64,000 bases of DNA from Pseudomonas koreensis (GCF_012986595.1 NZ_JAAQYM010000002.1:62001-126000); one strand, 5' to 3'. Shown: positions 29,629 to 38,856, counted from the stretch's first letter. Numbers and translations are program-made. The notes: generated from the sequence alone by a model not told the origin.

Positions 29629-30110
29629 TTGAGCAGGGCTTCGATCTCGCCGCTCAGCTCCTGCGGCTTGGTGGTCGGGGCAAAACGCTTGACCAGTTGA
29701 CCATCCTTGCCAATCAGGAACTTGGTGAAGTTCCACTTGATGCCTTGAGAGCCGAGCAGGCCCGGAGCACGCTTTTTCAACTGCACGAACAGCGGATGCG
29801 CGTCGGCACCGTTGACGTCGATCTTCTTGAACAACGGGAAACTGACGCCGTAGTTCAGCTCACAGAACTCACTGATCGCGCCCTCGTTGCCCGGCTCCTG
29901 CTTGCCGAACTGATTGCACGGGAAACCCAGCACCACCAGGCCCTGATCCTTGTAGGTCTGCCACAGCTCTTCCAGGCCTTTGTATTGCGGGGTGAAACCG
30001 CACTTGCTGGCGGTGTTGACCACCAGCACCGCTTTGCCAGCGTAATCGGCGAGGGTCTTTTGCTCACCCTTGATGTTGGTGACCGGGATATTCAGCAGGT
30101 TGGCGCTCAT
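29625..30110 (-). CDS. gpx: Glutathione peroxidase-family thiol peroxidase
   Basis: The 161-residue protein has the GPx catalytic triad: peroxidatic C37 in VNTASKCGFTPQYKGLEEL, Gln in GFPCNQFGKQEPG and Trp in WNFTKFLIG. Cysteine rather than selenocysteine is used, so it probably takes electrons from thioredoxin or glutathione to reduce hydroperoxides. The ATG at 30110 has GGAG seven bases upstream. It is the first gene of a gpx-ospR operon behind the palindromic operator at 30154-30177. Confidence 0.94.
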   Translation of the reverse strand: MSANLLNIPVTNIKGEQKTLADYAGKAVLVVNTASKCGFTPQYKGLEELWQTYKDQGLVVLGFPCNQFGKQEPGNEGAISEFCELNYGVSFPLFKKIDVNGADAHPLFVQLKKRAPGLLGSQGIKWNFTKFLIGKDGQLVKRFAPTTKPQELSGEIEALLK

Positions 30111-30153
30111 GGGTTGGCTCCGCGGGTTATCGGGAAGGCCAAACATAGCGAGC

Positions 30154-30177
30154 AATTAAATTGCGTGCAATTTAATT
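30154..30177. promoter_or_regulatory. Perfect palindrome, probable OspR operator
   Basis: The 24-base sequence consists of AATTAAATTGC, a central GT, and the exact inverse of the first arm. It lies 44 bases upstream of the gpx ATG. A/T-rich palindromes with ATTGC/GCAAT half-sites fit MarR/OhrR-family operators, and the gene for such a regulator is in the same operon. Direct binding is inferred. Confidence 0.75.
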
Positions 30178-30210
30178 ATCCGAAAGGCGACCCGAAGGTC
30201 GCCCGCTCGA

Positions 30211-30606
30211 TTATTCGCGCGGCTCAAGATTCAGGCACACCGAGTTGATGCAATAGCGCAGACCGGTCGGCGGCGGTCCGTCAGGGAACACGTGCCCCAG
30301 ATGCGCATCACATCTGGCACATTTCACTTCGGTGCGGATCATGCCGTGGCTGGTATCGCGGATTTCGGTCATGGCGCTTTCGCCGATCGGCGCGTAGAAA
30401 CTCGGCCAGCCGCAGCCGGAATCGAATTTGGTCGTGGAATCGAACAGCGCCTCGTTGCAGCAGACGCAGTGATAGACACCGGCGGTCTTGGTGGCGTTGT
30501 ATTTGCCGGAGAACGGCCGTTCGGTCGCACTGAGACGGCACACGTTGTACTGCTCCGGGTCGAGCATCGCACGCCATTCTTCCAGGGTTTTTTCCAACTT
30601 TTCCAT
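30211..30606 (-). CDS. msrB: Peptide methionine (R)-S-oxide reductase MsrB
   Basis: The 131-residue cytoplasmic enzyme reduces methionine-R-sulfoxide in proteins. It has the four zinc-binding cysteines (C47, C50, C96, C99 in YHCVCC and [10 protein letters not shown]), the substrate loop [10 protein letters not shown], and the catalytic C119 in [11 protein letters not shown]. Two ATGs lie in tandem (30609 and 30606) behind GAGG; the second gives the better spacing. It lies upstream of gpx-ospR on the same strand with about 100 bases and the operator palindrome between, so it may have its own promoter. Confidence 0.95.
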   Translation of the reverse strand: MEKLEKTLEEWRAMLDPEQYNVCRLSATERPFSGKYNATKTAGVYHCVCCNEALFDSTTKFDSGCGWPSFYAPIGESAMTEIRDTSHGMIRTEVKCARCDAHLGHVFPDGPPPTGLRYCINSVCLNLEPRE

Positions 30607-30829
30607 CATCACACCTCAGCGGCTGAAAAAGCCCGATCTGTACCTTTTCCACGGATCGGGTGGCACGTATGATTGCGCCTCGTCACACGCCAGTCTGGCA
30701 GCCAGACCGGGCGCATTCAAACGGATTCTCGGCGCCAGGGCGCAAGACTCCGCCTGTGCGAAGACGCAGGAATCCCAGTACGGTTGGCCATCCGCCGTCT
30801 GGATCGTTCATTTTCGGGATCACATCGCC

Positions 30830-32041
30830 ATGCAGTTCAGCAAATCGAACAAGCTCGCCAACGTCTGCTACGACATTCGCGGCCCGGTGCTCAAGCACGC
30901 CAAACGTCTGGAGGAGGAAGGCCAGCGCATCCTCAAGCTGAACATCGGCAACCCGGCGCCGTTTGGTTTCGAAGCGCCGGACGAAATTCTCCAGGATGTG
31001 ATCCGCAACCTGCCGACGGCGCAGGGCTACAGCGACTCCAAAGGTCTGTTCAGCGCCCGTAAAGCGGTGATGCAGTACTACCAGCAAAAAAACGTTGAAG
31101 GTGTCGGCATTGAAGACATCTACCTGGGCAACGGCGTGTCCGAACTGATCGTGATGTCGCTGCAGGCGCTGCTCAACAACGGCGACGAAGTGCTGGTGCC
31201 GGCCCCGGACTACCCGCTGTGGACCGCGGCCGTGAGCCTGGCCGGCGGCAACGCCGTGCATTATCTGTGCGACGAGGGGGCCGGCTGGTTCCCTGATCTG
31301 GCCGACATCAAGGCCAAGATCACCCCGAACACCAAGGCCATGGTGATCATTAACCCGAACAACCCGACCGGCGCGGTGTATTCGAAGGAAGTGCTGCTGG
31401 GGATGCTGGAAATTGCCCGCGCGCACAACCTGGTGGTGTTCTCCGACGAGATCTACGACAAGATCCTCTACGACGACGCCGTGCACATCTGCACCGCTTC
31501 GCTGGCCCCGGACCTGCTGTGCCTGACCTTCAACGGTCTGTCGAAATCCTACCGCGTGGCCGGTTTCCGCTCCGGCTGGATCGCCATCTCCGGGCCGAAA
31601 CACAATGCCCAGAGCTACATTGAAGGCATCGACATGCTGGCCAACATGCGCCTGTGCGCCAACGTGCCGAGCCAGCATGCGATCCAGACCGCCCTCGGTG
31701 GCTACCAGAGCATCAACGATCTGGTGCTGCCGCAAGGTCGCCTGCTCGAGCAGCGCAACCGCACCTGGGAATTGCTCAACGACATTCCGGGCGTCAGCTG
31801 CGTGAAACCGATGGGCGCGCTGTATGCGTTCCCACGGATCGACCCGAAGGTCTGCCCAATCCACAACGACGAGAAATTCGTCCTCGACCTGCTGCTCTCC
31901 GAGAAGCTGCTGGTGGTGCAAGGCACGGCGTTCAACTGGCCGTGGCCGGATCACTTCCGCGTGGTCACGCTGCCGCGTGTCGACGATCTCGAGATGGCCA
32001 TCGGCCGCATCGGCAACTTCCTCAAGTCCTACCGCCAATAA
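30830..32041 (+). CDS. alaA: AlaA-type pyridoxal-phosphate aminotransferase
   Basis: The 403-residue class I aminotransferase starts MQFSKSNKLANVCYDIRGPV, typical of AlaA-type glutamate-pyruvate transaminases. PLP-binding features are INPNNPTGAVY (175-184), the aspartate in VVFSDEIYD, Schiff-base lysine K239 in FNGLSKSYRVAGFRSG, and the conserved carboxylate-binding arginine in FRVVTLPRV. It probably makes alanine from pyruvate and glutamate. The open frame continues about 114 codons upstream into the msrB intergenic region, but the family start is the ATG at 30830. It is divergent from msrB. Confidence 0.9.
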   Translation: MQFSKSNKLANVCYDIRGPVLKHAKRLEEEGQRILKLNIGNPAPFGFEAPDEILQDVIRNLPTAQGYSDSKGLFSARKAVMQYYQQKNVEGVGIEDIYLGNGVSELIVMSLQALLNNGDEVLVPAPDYPLWTAAVSLAGGNAVHYLCDEGAGWFPDLADIKAKITPNTKAMVIINPNNPTGAVYSKEVLLGMLEIARAHNLVVFSDEIYDKILYDDAVHICTASLAPDLLCLTFNGLSKSYRVAGFRSGWIAISGPKHNAQSYIEGIDMLANMRLCANVPSQHAIQTALGGYQSINDLVLPQGRLLEQRNRTWELLNDIPGVSCVKPMGALYAFPRIDPKVCPIHNDEKFVLDLLLSEKLLVVQGTAFNWPWPDHFRVVTLPRVDDLEMAIGRIGNFLKSYRQ

Positions 32042-32345
32042 CCGGCCAACAGTGCGCAACGGCCCCCACGTTGCGCACTGTCTGATTCAGCAACACTTCT
32101 GCCCTCCCCGCCTCGCTGCGCCTTCTACACTTGCGATTCATATGGCTTAAACGCGTCTGACGTAATGGCGGCGGGAGGCGGCTGCCTGTCAGCCCTTTCG
32201 GTTTTGATCGTGGGCAATGACCTGCAGACCCCGCAATGCGCTGTAGGACACAGTTTGAAATAGTCACTCGGTTGAATCACCCGGTGCCGCACCTTATATA
32301 CCCCGCAGTACGCTACATCTTTAGCTTGAGGAGATTTCTACAACC
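32042..32345. other. Intergenic region upstream of htpX
   Basis: This region of 304 bases lies between alaA and htpX. It contains a possible heat-shock-type promoter: GGTTGAA at 32270-32276 and CCTTATAT at 32292-32299 with a 15-base spacer, resembling the sigma-32 pattern CTTGAA-N13-15-CCCCATNT. Near its start (around 32047-32082) is a short dyad with arms AGTGCGCAACG/CGTTGCGCACT that could terminate alaA. Confidence 0.4.
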
Positions 32346-33233
32346 ATGATGCGCATCCTGCTGTTTTTGGCCACTAACCTGGCGGTCGTGCTGATAGCCA
32401 GCATCACCCTGAGCCTGTTCGGCTTCAACGGGTTCATGGCGGCCAACGGGGTTGATCTCAACCTCAGTCAGCTGCTGGTTTTCTGTGCGGTCTTTGGTTT
32501 CGCCGGTTCGCTGTTCTCGCTGTTCATCTCCAAGTGGATGGCGAAGATGAGCACCAGCACCCAGATCATCACCCAGCCACGCACCCGGCATGAGCAATGG
32601 CTGCTGCAAACCGTCGAGCAACTGTCCCGTGAAGCCGGGATCAAGATGCCCGAAGTCGGTATTTTCCCGGCCTACGAAGCAAACGCCTTCGCTACCGGCT
32701 GGAACAAGAACGACGCGCTGGTCGCGGTCAGCCAGGGCCTGCTCGAGCGCTTTTCGCCGGATGAAGTGAAAGCCGTGCTGGCCCACGAAATCGGTCACGT
32801 GGCCAACGGTGACATGGTCACCCTGGCTCTGATCCAGGGCGTGGTGAACACCTTCGTGATGTTCTTTGCGCGGATCATCGGCAACTTCGTCGACAAGGTG
32901 ATCTTCAAGAACGAAGAAGGCCAAGGCATCGCCTACTACGTGGCGACCATCTTCGCCGAACTGGTACTGGGCATTCTCGCCAGCGCCATCGTCATGTGGT
33001 TCTCGCGTAAACGCGAATTCCGCGCCGACGAAGCCGGCGCACGTCTGGCGGGTACCAACGCGATGATCGGCGCCCTGCAACGCCTGCGCGCCGAACAGGG
33101 CCTGCCGGTGCACATGCCGGACACCTTGAATGCCTTCGGCATCAACGGTGGTATCAAACAGGGCTTTGCCCGCATGTTCATGAGCCACCCTCCGCTGGAA
33201 GAGCGTATCGACGCCCTGCGTCGTCGCGGTTGA
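32346..33233 (+). CDS. htpX: Membrane zinc metalloprotease HtpX
   Basis: The 295-residue M48 peptidase has membrane helices near residues 5-25 and 40-62 and two more after the active site. The catalytic zinc motif HEIGH is at 147-151, and the third ligand glutamate lies in [16 protein letters not shown]. HtpX degrades misfolded inner-membrane proteins, overlapping FtsH in envelope quality control. The ATG follows a GAGGAG-type site (TTGAGGAGATTTCTACAACC). A terminator follows at 33253-33283. Confidence 0.96.
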   Translation: MMRILLFLATNLAVVLIASITLSLFGFNGFMAANGVDLNLSQLLVFCAVFGFAGSLFSLFISKWMAKMSTSTQIITQPRTRHEQWLLQTVEQLSREAGIKMPEVGIFPAYEANAFATGWNKNDALVAVSQGLLERFSPDEVKAVLAHEIGHVANGDMVTLALIQGVVNTFVMFFARIIGNFVDKVIFKNEEGQGIAYYVATIFAELVLGILASAIVMWFSRKREFRADEAGARLAGTNAMIGALQRLRAEQGLPVHMPDTLNAFGINGGIKQGFARMFMSHPPLEERIDALRRRG

Positions 33234-33252
33234 TTCGACCGGTGTGACCATG

Positions 33253-33283
33253 AAAAAGGCCCGCAGTGATGCGGGCCTTTTTT
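33253..33283 (+). terminator. Rho-independent terminator after htpX
   Basis: Hairpin AAAAAGGCCCGC-AGTGAT-GCGGGCCTTTTTT, starting 20 bases after the htpX stop, with a strong stem and T-run. Confidence 0.9.
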
Positions 33284-33317
33284 ATACATACGAATAATGG
33301 TTGTTGCTGATGACCTC

Positions 33318-33390
33318 TTCGCGAGCAGGCTCGCCCCAACATTGGATTGTTATATACGGGTCCAGTGTGGGAGCGAGCCTGCTCGCGAAG
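33318..33390. repeat. REP-type inverted repeat, GCGAGCAGGCTCGC family
   Basis: The arms TTCGCGAGCAGGCTCGCCCC and GGGAGCGAGCCTGCTCGCGAA flank a loop of about 30 bases, between htpX and tpm. Further members of this family are at 40371-40446 and 44295-44390. Confidence 0.85.
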
Positions 33391-33416
33391 GGGCCGGCAC
33401 TGTCAGCAAAAATCTA

Positions 33417-34061
33417 TCAGGAGGAAACCCGGTAAACCCGCTCCTCCAACCGCGTCACGCCCGCCTGCAGGAACCTGACACTCTCCGCCAGCACATCCTG
33501 CTCCTCAAGCACCTGCACCTGCCAGACTTCGCTCAGCAACCGCTGCACTTCATCATCCCCCACCGCAAACGGTGGCCCTGGCATCTGCGCCTGATCGTAA
33601 TCCAGCGTAATCAACAGCCCTTGCACACCCTGCGCCAGGATCTGCTGCAGATACGCCGCATAACGTTCACGCATCGGCGCTGGCAAGGCGATCAGCGCGG
33701 CGCGGTCGTATAACGCGGTGCAATCGTCTACATCGCTCGCTGTCAGCGCAAAAAAGTCGCCGCACCACAACTCGATGGCGTCACCGCGATAGACCTTGAA
33801 CGCACCCTTCTGGCTGATCTGCGGCTGCACCTGATGCTCATTGAAAAAGCCCTCGATGGCCTTTTCCGACAGTTCGATCCCAAGCACCTGATGACCGCGC
33901 CCGGCCAGCCACGCCAAATCCAGACTTTTCCCACACAACGGCACGAGCACTCGCGACGTTGCCGGTACCGCCCAGTGCCGCTGCAGATACGGGTTCACCT
34001 CAGGCAGATGAAAGCCGATCTGATTGGATTCCCACTTCTTATGCCAAAACTCAGGCTGCAT
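33417..34061 (-). CDS. tpm: Thiopurine S-methyltransferase
   Basis: The 214-residue SAM-dependent methyltransferase begins [20 protein letters not shown] and contains the SAM-binding region [20 protein letters not shown] and [14 protein letters not shown], all typical of bacterial TPMT. Pseudomonas enzymes methylate thiopurines and also tellurite and selenite, giving volatile products. It lies near htpX as I recall for P. aeruginosa. It is monocistronic on the minus strand. Confidence 0.94.
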   Translation of the reverse strand: MQPEFWHKKWESNQIGFHLPEVNPYLQRHWAVPATSRVLVPLCGKSLDLAWLAGRGHQVLGIELSEKAIEGFFNEHQVQPQISQKGAFKVYRGDAIELWCGDFFALTASDVDDCTALYDRAALIALPAPMRERYAAYLQQILAQGVQGLLITLDYDQAQMPGPPFAVGDDEVQRLLSEVWQVQVLEEQDVLAESVRFLQAGVTRLEERVYRVSS

Positions 34062-34164
34062 GCATCACCCCAAAAAAATCGATCAAAAGGCGTTAAAACT
34101 TATATTAGATTTAGATCAATGAACTGACAGAAGATGGGCCATCTTACCGCTCAGGAACCTTTCC

Positions 34165-34932
34165 ATGTTTCCCAGCCTGTTTATCTCCCACGGCTCGCCG
34201 ATGCTGGCGCTGGAGCCCGGCGCCAGCGGCCCGGCCCTCGCGCGTCTGGCGGCCGAGCTGCCAAAACCCAAAGCCATCGTCATCGTTTCTGCCCACTGGG
34301 AAAGTCAGGAGTTGCTGGTCAGCAGCAACCCACACCCAGAAACCTGGCACGACTTCGGCGGCTTCCCGCGCGCCCTGTTCGAAGTGCAGTACCCGGCACC
34401 GGGCGATCCGCTACTGGCGGCCGAAGTCGCCCAATTGCTGCAGGCCGCGCATCTGCCAGCACGCCTCGATCCGCAAAGACCGTTCGACCACGGGGTGTGG
34501 GTGCCGTTGTCGCTGATGTACCCACAGGCGGATATTCCGGTGGTGCAGGTGTCGCTGCCGAGTCGCGGCGGCCCGGCGCTGCAAACCCAGGTCGGACGAG
34601 CACTGGCGAATCTGCGCGACCAAGGCATTTTGCTGATCGGCTCCGGCAGCATCACCCACAATCTGCGCGAACTGGACTGGCACGCCGGCCCGGAAAGCGT
34701 CGAACCGTGGGCACGGGATTTTCGTGACTGGATGATCGACAAGCTGGCGGCGGATGATCAGGCGGCGCTGCACGACTATCGTCAGCAGGCGCCGAACGCG
34801 GTGCGCAGCCATCCGAGCGATGAGCATTTGTTGCCGTTGTATTTCGCACGGGGTGCGGGGGGCGAGTTCAGCGTGGCGCACCGGGGATTCACGATGGGTG
34901 CGTTAGGCATGGATATCTATCGCTTCGGATAA
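34165..34932 (+). CDS. ygiD: Class III extradiol ring-cleavage dioxygenase (YgiD-like)
   Basis: The 255-residue protein belongs to the LigB-type 4,5-DOPA dioxygenase family: FPSLFISHGSPMLAL, IVIVSAHWES, PQRPFDHGVWVPLSLMYP and GSGSITHNLREL supply the histidine metal ligands. YgiD cleaves L-DOPA and related catechols using Fe(II) or Zn(II); the natural substrate here is unknown. AGGAACC precedes the ATG. The end of the gene is followed by a REP-type inverted repeat at 34942-35024. Confidence 0.92.
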   Translation: MFPSLFISHGSPMLALEPGASGPALARLAAELPKPKAIVIVSAHWESQELLVSSNPHPETWHDFGGFPRALFEVQYPAPGDPLLAAEVAQLLQAAHLPARLDPQRPFDHGVWVPLSLMYPQADIPVVQVSLPSRGGPALQTQVGRALANLRDQGILLIGSGSITHNLRELDWHAGPESVEPWARDFRDWMIDKLAADDQAALHDYRQQAPNAVRSHPSDEHLLPLYFARGAGGEFSVAHRGFTMGALGMDIYRFG

Positions 34933-34941
34933 ACGCAGAAT

Positions 34942-35024
34942 CAAAAGATCGCAGCCTTCGGCAGCTCCCACAGTGGGGAATGAGTACACCCTGTGTAGGA
35001 GCTGCCGAAGGCTGCGATCTTTTG
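34942..35024. repeat. REP-type inverted repeat, GGAGCTGCCGAAGGCTGCGA family
   Basis: The arms CAAAAGATCGCAGCCTTCGG (from 34942) and the inverse ending at 35024 flank a short centre. A second copy with nearly the same arms lies at 37998-38083, about 3 kb away. Confidence 0.85.
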
Positions 35025-35040
35025 ATCTTTCAGACAAGCA

Positions 35041-35072
35041 AAAAAAATCCCCGAACCAGTCGGGGATTTTTT
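35041..35072. terminator. Bidirectional terminator between ygiD and deaD
   Basis: Hairpin AAAAAAATCCCCGA-ACCAG-TCGGGGATTTTTT between two convergent genes; it can act in both directions. Confidence 0.88.
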
Positions 35073-35100
35073 ATGTTCGATCAATCAGCCCGAGGGCGGA

Positions 35101-36774
35101 TCAATCTTCGCGGTAGCGACGCAGTTTCAGCTGCTTGCCAGCGACGCGAGTGTCCTTCAGCTTGGTCAGAAGCTTGTCCAGACCATCTTCCGGCAACTCG
35201 ACGAGGCTGAAGCTGTCACGCACCTGGATGCGACCGATCGCTTCGCGGGCCAGACCACCTTCGTTGAGGATGGCGCCCAGCAGGTTCTTGGCGGCGATAC
35301 CGTCACGCGCACCCAGCGCGGTACGGCAACGGGCACGGCCTTCGCCCAAAGGCATTGGCGCACGACGCTCGCGGTCACCACGATCCGGACGATCACCGGT
35401 ACGCTCAGGACGGTCGCCACGCGGTGCGTTGTTCGGCACCAGTGGGCGTTCCTTCTCGATCGCAGCCAGGTTCAGCGCTTGACCGTTGGTAGCCTTGCGC
35501 AGCAAAGCTGCAGCCAGGGCACGCGGGGTGCAACCGATGTCGGCGGTCAGACGATCCAGCAGTTCGCCGTGAGTCGATTCGGCATCAGCAACCAGCGGCG
35601 ACAGGCTGTTGGTCAGTTTCTTGATGCGGGCATCGAGAACAGCCTGAGCGTCCGGCAGACGCACTTCGGCAACCTTCTGACCGGTTACACGCTCGATCAC
35701 CTGCAGCATGCGGCGCTCACGTGGAGTTACCAGCAGCAGTGCACGACCTTCGCGACCGGCACGGCCGGTACGGCCGATACGGTGAACGTAGGACTCTGGA
35801 TCGTACGGCATGTCCACGTTGAACACGTGGGTGATACGCGGAACGTCAAGACCACGGGCAGCAACGTCGGTCGCCACAACGATGTCCAGACGGCCATCTT
35901 TCAGCGAGTCGATGACGCGCTCACGCTGGTTCTGGGCGATGTCACCGTTCAGCGCAGCGGCTTTGTAGCCTTTGGCGTCGAGGGCACTGGCCAGATCCAG
36001 GGTCGCTTGCTTGGTGCGCACGAACATGATCAGAGCGTCGAAATCTTCCACTTCCAGCAAGCTGAGAACGGCCGAAGTCTTCTGGTCAGCGTGAACCAAC
36101 AGGTGAGCCTGTTCGATCGCGGTAACGGTTTGGGTCTTGGTCTGGATCTTGACGTGTTGCGGATCGCGCAGGTGGCGTTCGGCAATGGCGCGGATCGACT
36201 GCGGCAGGGTCGCCGAGAACAAAACGGTCTGACGGGTCGCTGGCAGAGCCTTGAAGATGACTTCCAGGTCATCCATGAAGCCCAGTTTCAACATTTCGTC
36301 AGCTTCGTCGAGAACCAGGTGGTTCACGGTCGACAGGACTTTCTCGTCGCGACGCAGGTGGTCGCACAGACGGCCCGGAGTGGCGACAACGATCTGTGCG
36401 CCGTTACGGATAGCCTTGAGTTGCGGGCCCATCGGCGCGCCGCCGTAAACGGCGACAACGGTGACGCCTGGCATTTGCTTGGCGTAGGTTTCAAAAGCGG
36501 TTGCTACTTGCAGCGCCAACTCTCGAGTTGGCGCCAGGATCAGGGCTTGCGGTTCGCGCTTGGCAGGATCGATGCGGTGCAGAATAGGCAGTGCGAACGC
36601 GGCGGTTTTACCGGTACCGGTTTGCGCCTGGCCAATCATGTCCTGGCCGGCCATGATGATCGGGATCGATTGCTGCTGAATCGCCGAAGGCTCTTCGTAG
36701 CCGGTCGCTGCGACGGCTGCAAGAATATTCGGGTTAAGATTAAAAGCGGCGAATCCGCCGGTTTCCTGGGTCAT
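35101..36774 (-). CDS. deaD: DEAD-box RNA helicase DeaD/CsdA
   Basis: The 557-residue ATP-dependent RNA helicase has the Q-motif region (FAAFNLNPNILAAV), Walker A AQTGTGKTAAFALP, PTRELALQV, the DEAD box in LVLDEADEMLKLGF, SAT in VLFSATLPQ, and HRIGRTGRAGREG. A basic linker (RPERTGDRPDRGDRERRAP) and a DbpA-like RNA-binding domain (residues about 478-550) follow. It remodels structured RNA in ribosome assembly and mRNA turnover, especially in the cold. The start at 36774 (MTQETGGF) is the family start; the open frame upstream is the leader region. Confidence 0.95.
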   Translation of the reverse strand: MTQETGGFAAFNLNPNILAAVAATGYEEPSAIQQQSIPIIMAGQDMIGQAQTGTGKTAAFALPILHRIDPAKREPQALILAPTRELALQVATAFETYAKQMPGVTVVAVYGGAPMGPQLKAIRNGAQIVVATPGRLCDHLRRDEKVLSTVNHLVLDEADEMLKLGFMDDLEVIFKALPATRQTVLFSATLPQSIRAIAERHLRDPQHVKIQTKTQTVTAIEQAHLLVHADQKTSAVLSLLEVEDFDALIMFVRTKQATLDLASALDAKGYKAAALNGDIAQNQRERVIDSLKDGRLDIVVATDVAARGLDVPRITHVFNVDMPYDPESYVHRIGRTGRAGREGRALLLVTPRERRMLQVIERVTGQKVAEVRLPDAQAVLDARIKKLTNSLSPLVADAESTHGELLDRLTADIGCTPRALAAALLRKATNGQALNLAAIEKERPLVPNNAPRGDRPERTGDRPDRGDRERRAPMPLGEGRARCRTALGARDGIAAKNLLGAILNEGGLAREAIGRIQVRDSFSLVELPEDGLDKLLTKLKDTRVAGKQLKLRRYRED

Positions 36775-37198
36775 GGGTCTGCCTCTAAGTGCATCCGCAA
36801 AGACCCATGCTCCAAAGCTGCGCATGCCGTGTTGAGACTCAAGAGTCGCCCTGGCAGCTTTGTCGGCGGGGATTTGCGAAAACGAATGAATGAAAAAAAG
36901 AATCGTCCGGGAAGAGCCCGCAATGCGGACGTGCAGCCGAAGCTGACTTCGGGAAATTGCGCTACCTAAACGCGGCCCGGTTAAAGGCCGGCGCGCACTA
37001 TACCGGATTTTGCCCAAAAAGGGAGCTTTTTTTATCGTCTGAATCCGTGTGTCGCCGCTGTGTAACGGGGTTTTGCGGATAATCGTGCGAAGGTCTATTT
37101 TTCAAAAGGCCCGGCCCTGCGGGTGAAGCCGCTTAAACGATTCACCGATGTGCGGCATACCGTCGCTGCCCCCGCCCTTCCCGCCCGAGGATTTACCC
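36775..37198. other. Divergent intergenic region with long deaD leader
   Basis: This region of 424 bases lies between deaD (minus) and the enoyl-CoA hydratase gene (plus). A minus-strand -10-like TATAGT lies around 37000, which would give deaD a 5' leader of more than 200 bases. Long leaders are known for cold-inducible helicase genes, but I see no decisive structure here. Confidence 0.4.
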
Positions 37199-37990
37199 AT
37201 GAATCAGCCCTGCCCCGGCCGCGTCAGCCGTGAACGTCGTGGTCATGTCTACCTGATCGGCCTGGATCGCGCCGCCAAACGCAATGCGTTCGATCTCGAC
37301 CTGCTCAACGCGCTGAGTATGGCCTATGGCGAGTTCGAGGCCGACAGTGAAGCGCGGGTGGCCGTGGTGTTCGGCCATGGCGAGCACTTTACCGCCGGTC
37401 TGGATCTGGTGAATGCCAGCTCGGCGCTGGCGCAAGGCTGGGAGGTGCCGACCGGTGGTTGCGACCCGTGGGGCGTATTCGTCGGGCCACGGGTCAGCAA
37501 ACCGGTGATCGTCGCCGCGCAGGGCTACTGCCTGACCATTGGCATCGAGTTGATGCTCGCAGCGGATATCAACCTCTGCGCCAGCAATACCCGCTTCGCC
37601 CAAATGGAAGTGCAGCGTGGGATATTTCCTTTTGGTGGCGCGACTTTACGTTTTCATCAGGTGGCCGGCTGGGGCAATGCCATGCGCTGGCTGCTGACCG
37701 GTGATGAGTTCGATGCACATGATGCGTTGCGCCTTGGCTTGGTGCAGGAAGTGATGGCCAGCGAGGATCTGCTGCCGCGGGCGATCGAACTGGCCGAACG
37801 GATTGCCCGGCAGGCACCGCTGGGCGTGCAGGCGACGCTGATGTCGGCGCGGCAGGCGCGCTATGAAGGTGAGACAGCGGCGGCGCAGGGGTTGCCGGCG
37901 TTGGTGAAGAAGTTGTTGGGCAGTGAGGATGCCAAGGAGGGGGTGAGGTCTTTGGTGGAGCGCCGACCCGGGATCTTCAAAGGGATCTAA
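37199..37990 (+). CDS. Enoyl-CoA hydratase/isomerase family protein
   Basis: The 263-residue crotonase-fold protein has the oxyanion-hole motifs GHGEHFTAGLDLVN and AAQGYCLTIGIELMLAADIN. Glu/Asp catalytic positions follow the pattern FAQMEVQRGIFPFGGATLRF. Crotonases hydrate or isomerise enoyl-CoA esters; the exact substrate is not evident, and no other fatty acid or amino acid degradation genes are nearby. The ATG at 37199 is preferred over an upstream open frame by homology. It is followed by a REP-type repeat. Confidence 0.9.
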   Translation: MNQPCPGRVSRERRGHVYLIGLDRAAKRNAFDLDLLNALSMAYGEFEADSEARVAVVFGHGEHFTAGLDLVNASSALAQGWEVPTGGCDPWGVFVGPRVSKPVIVAAQGYCLTIGIELMLAADINLCASNTRFAQMEVQRGIFPFGGATLRFHQVAGWGNAMRWLLTGDEFDAHDALRLGLVQEVMASEDLLPRAIELAERIARQAPLGVQATLMSARQARYEGETAAAQGLPALVKKLLGSEDAKEGVRSLVERRPGIFKGI

Positions 37991-37997
37991 CCCGCCC

Positions 37998-38083
37998 TGT
38001 AGGAGCTGCCGAAGGCTGCGATCTTTTGACCTTGATCCTATAAAAACAAGATCAAAGGATCGCAGCCTTCGGCAGCTCCTACA
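37998..38083. repeat. REP-type inverted repeat, GGAGCTGCCGAAGGCTGCGA family
   Basis: The arms TGTAGGAGCTGCCGAAGGCT... and the inverse ending CTACA at 38083 flank a short A/T-rich centre. It is located between convergent genes and shares its arm sequence with the element at 34942-35024. Confidence 0.85.
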
Positions 38084-38100
38084 ATTAACCAAGTCGCCAC

Positions 38101-38856
38101 TCAGGTAGCCGGGCGAATGGCGTTAATCAACGACTGCAACGAATACCCCAACCGCGGCGCCAGCGCCTCGGCCCGGGCCGTCAGGGCCTGCATGTCGAGT
38201 GTTTGATCGAGGTCCGCCGGCACAATCAGAATCACATTGCCCTCCTTCACCGGCAATTCCCAATAGTGCCGGTGATAGAGCCCGCGCAGCAGCGCCGCGC
38301 CCAGTGGCTTGCCGTCATCGGTGGCCCACTGGTTGATCACCAGCAAACCGCCCGGGTTCAGACGTTTCTGACAGTCTCCGAGGAAACTCCAGGCCAGATG
38401 CCCGACACCCGGGCCGACGTCGGTATACAGGTCGACGAAGATCAGGTCCGCAGGCTCGGCCGTCGGCAGCAGTTCCAGCGCATCGCCGACCCGAATATAC
38501 AGGCGCGGGTCGTCATCCAGCCCCAGGTATTCGATGGCCAGGCGCGGTACATCCGGGCGCAGTTCGATGGCTTCGACGTCTTCCAGCGGCAGGAACTTGA
38601 GGCAGGCCTGCGTCAGTGTGCCGGCACCGAGGCCGAGGAACAGCGCACTCTCCGGTTGTTCGTGACACAACGCGCCAATCAGCATCGCCCGGGTGTAGTC
38701 GTATTCGAGCCAGCTCGGATCGGCGGTGAACACGCAGCTCTGTTCGATGGCATCGCCGAACTCCAGAAAGCGGTAATCGGCCACTTCCAGCACGCGAATA
38801 ACGCCGAACTCATCCTGTACCTCGGCGAGCAACAGCTCGACGCGCTCCTCAGTCAT
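38101..38856 (-). CDS. Spermidine synthase-like methyltransferase-fold protein
   Basis: The 251-residue cytoplasmic protein has the spermidine synthase/SAM-binding Rossmann fold: ALFLGLGAGTLTQACLKFLP, VEAIELRPDVPRLA, DALELLP and ADLIFVDLYTDVGPG. The pattern is that of spermidine synthase-family members without membrane helices. Whether it makes polyamines is unclear, since no speD or similar gene is adjacent; many such paralogues have unknown substrates. Confidence 0.85.
   Translation of the reverse strand: MTEERVELLLAEVQDEFGVIRVLEVADYRFLEFGDAIEQSCVFTADPSWLEYDYTRAMLIGALCHEQPESALFLGLGAGTLTQACLKFLPLEDVEAIELRPDVPRLAIEYLGLDDDPRLYIRVGDALELLPTAEPADLIFVDLYTDVGPGVGHLAWSFLGDCQKRLNPGGLLVINQWATDDGKPLGAALLRGLYHRHYWELPVKEGNVILIVPADLDQTLDMQALTARAEALAPRLGYSLQSLINAIRPAT

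Noticed and set aside
30488-30829. N-terminal extension of the aminotransferase open frame
   Set aside because: The 114 extra codons overlap msrB on the opposite strand and do not resemble any aminotransferase N-terminus.
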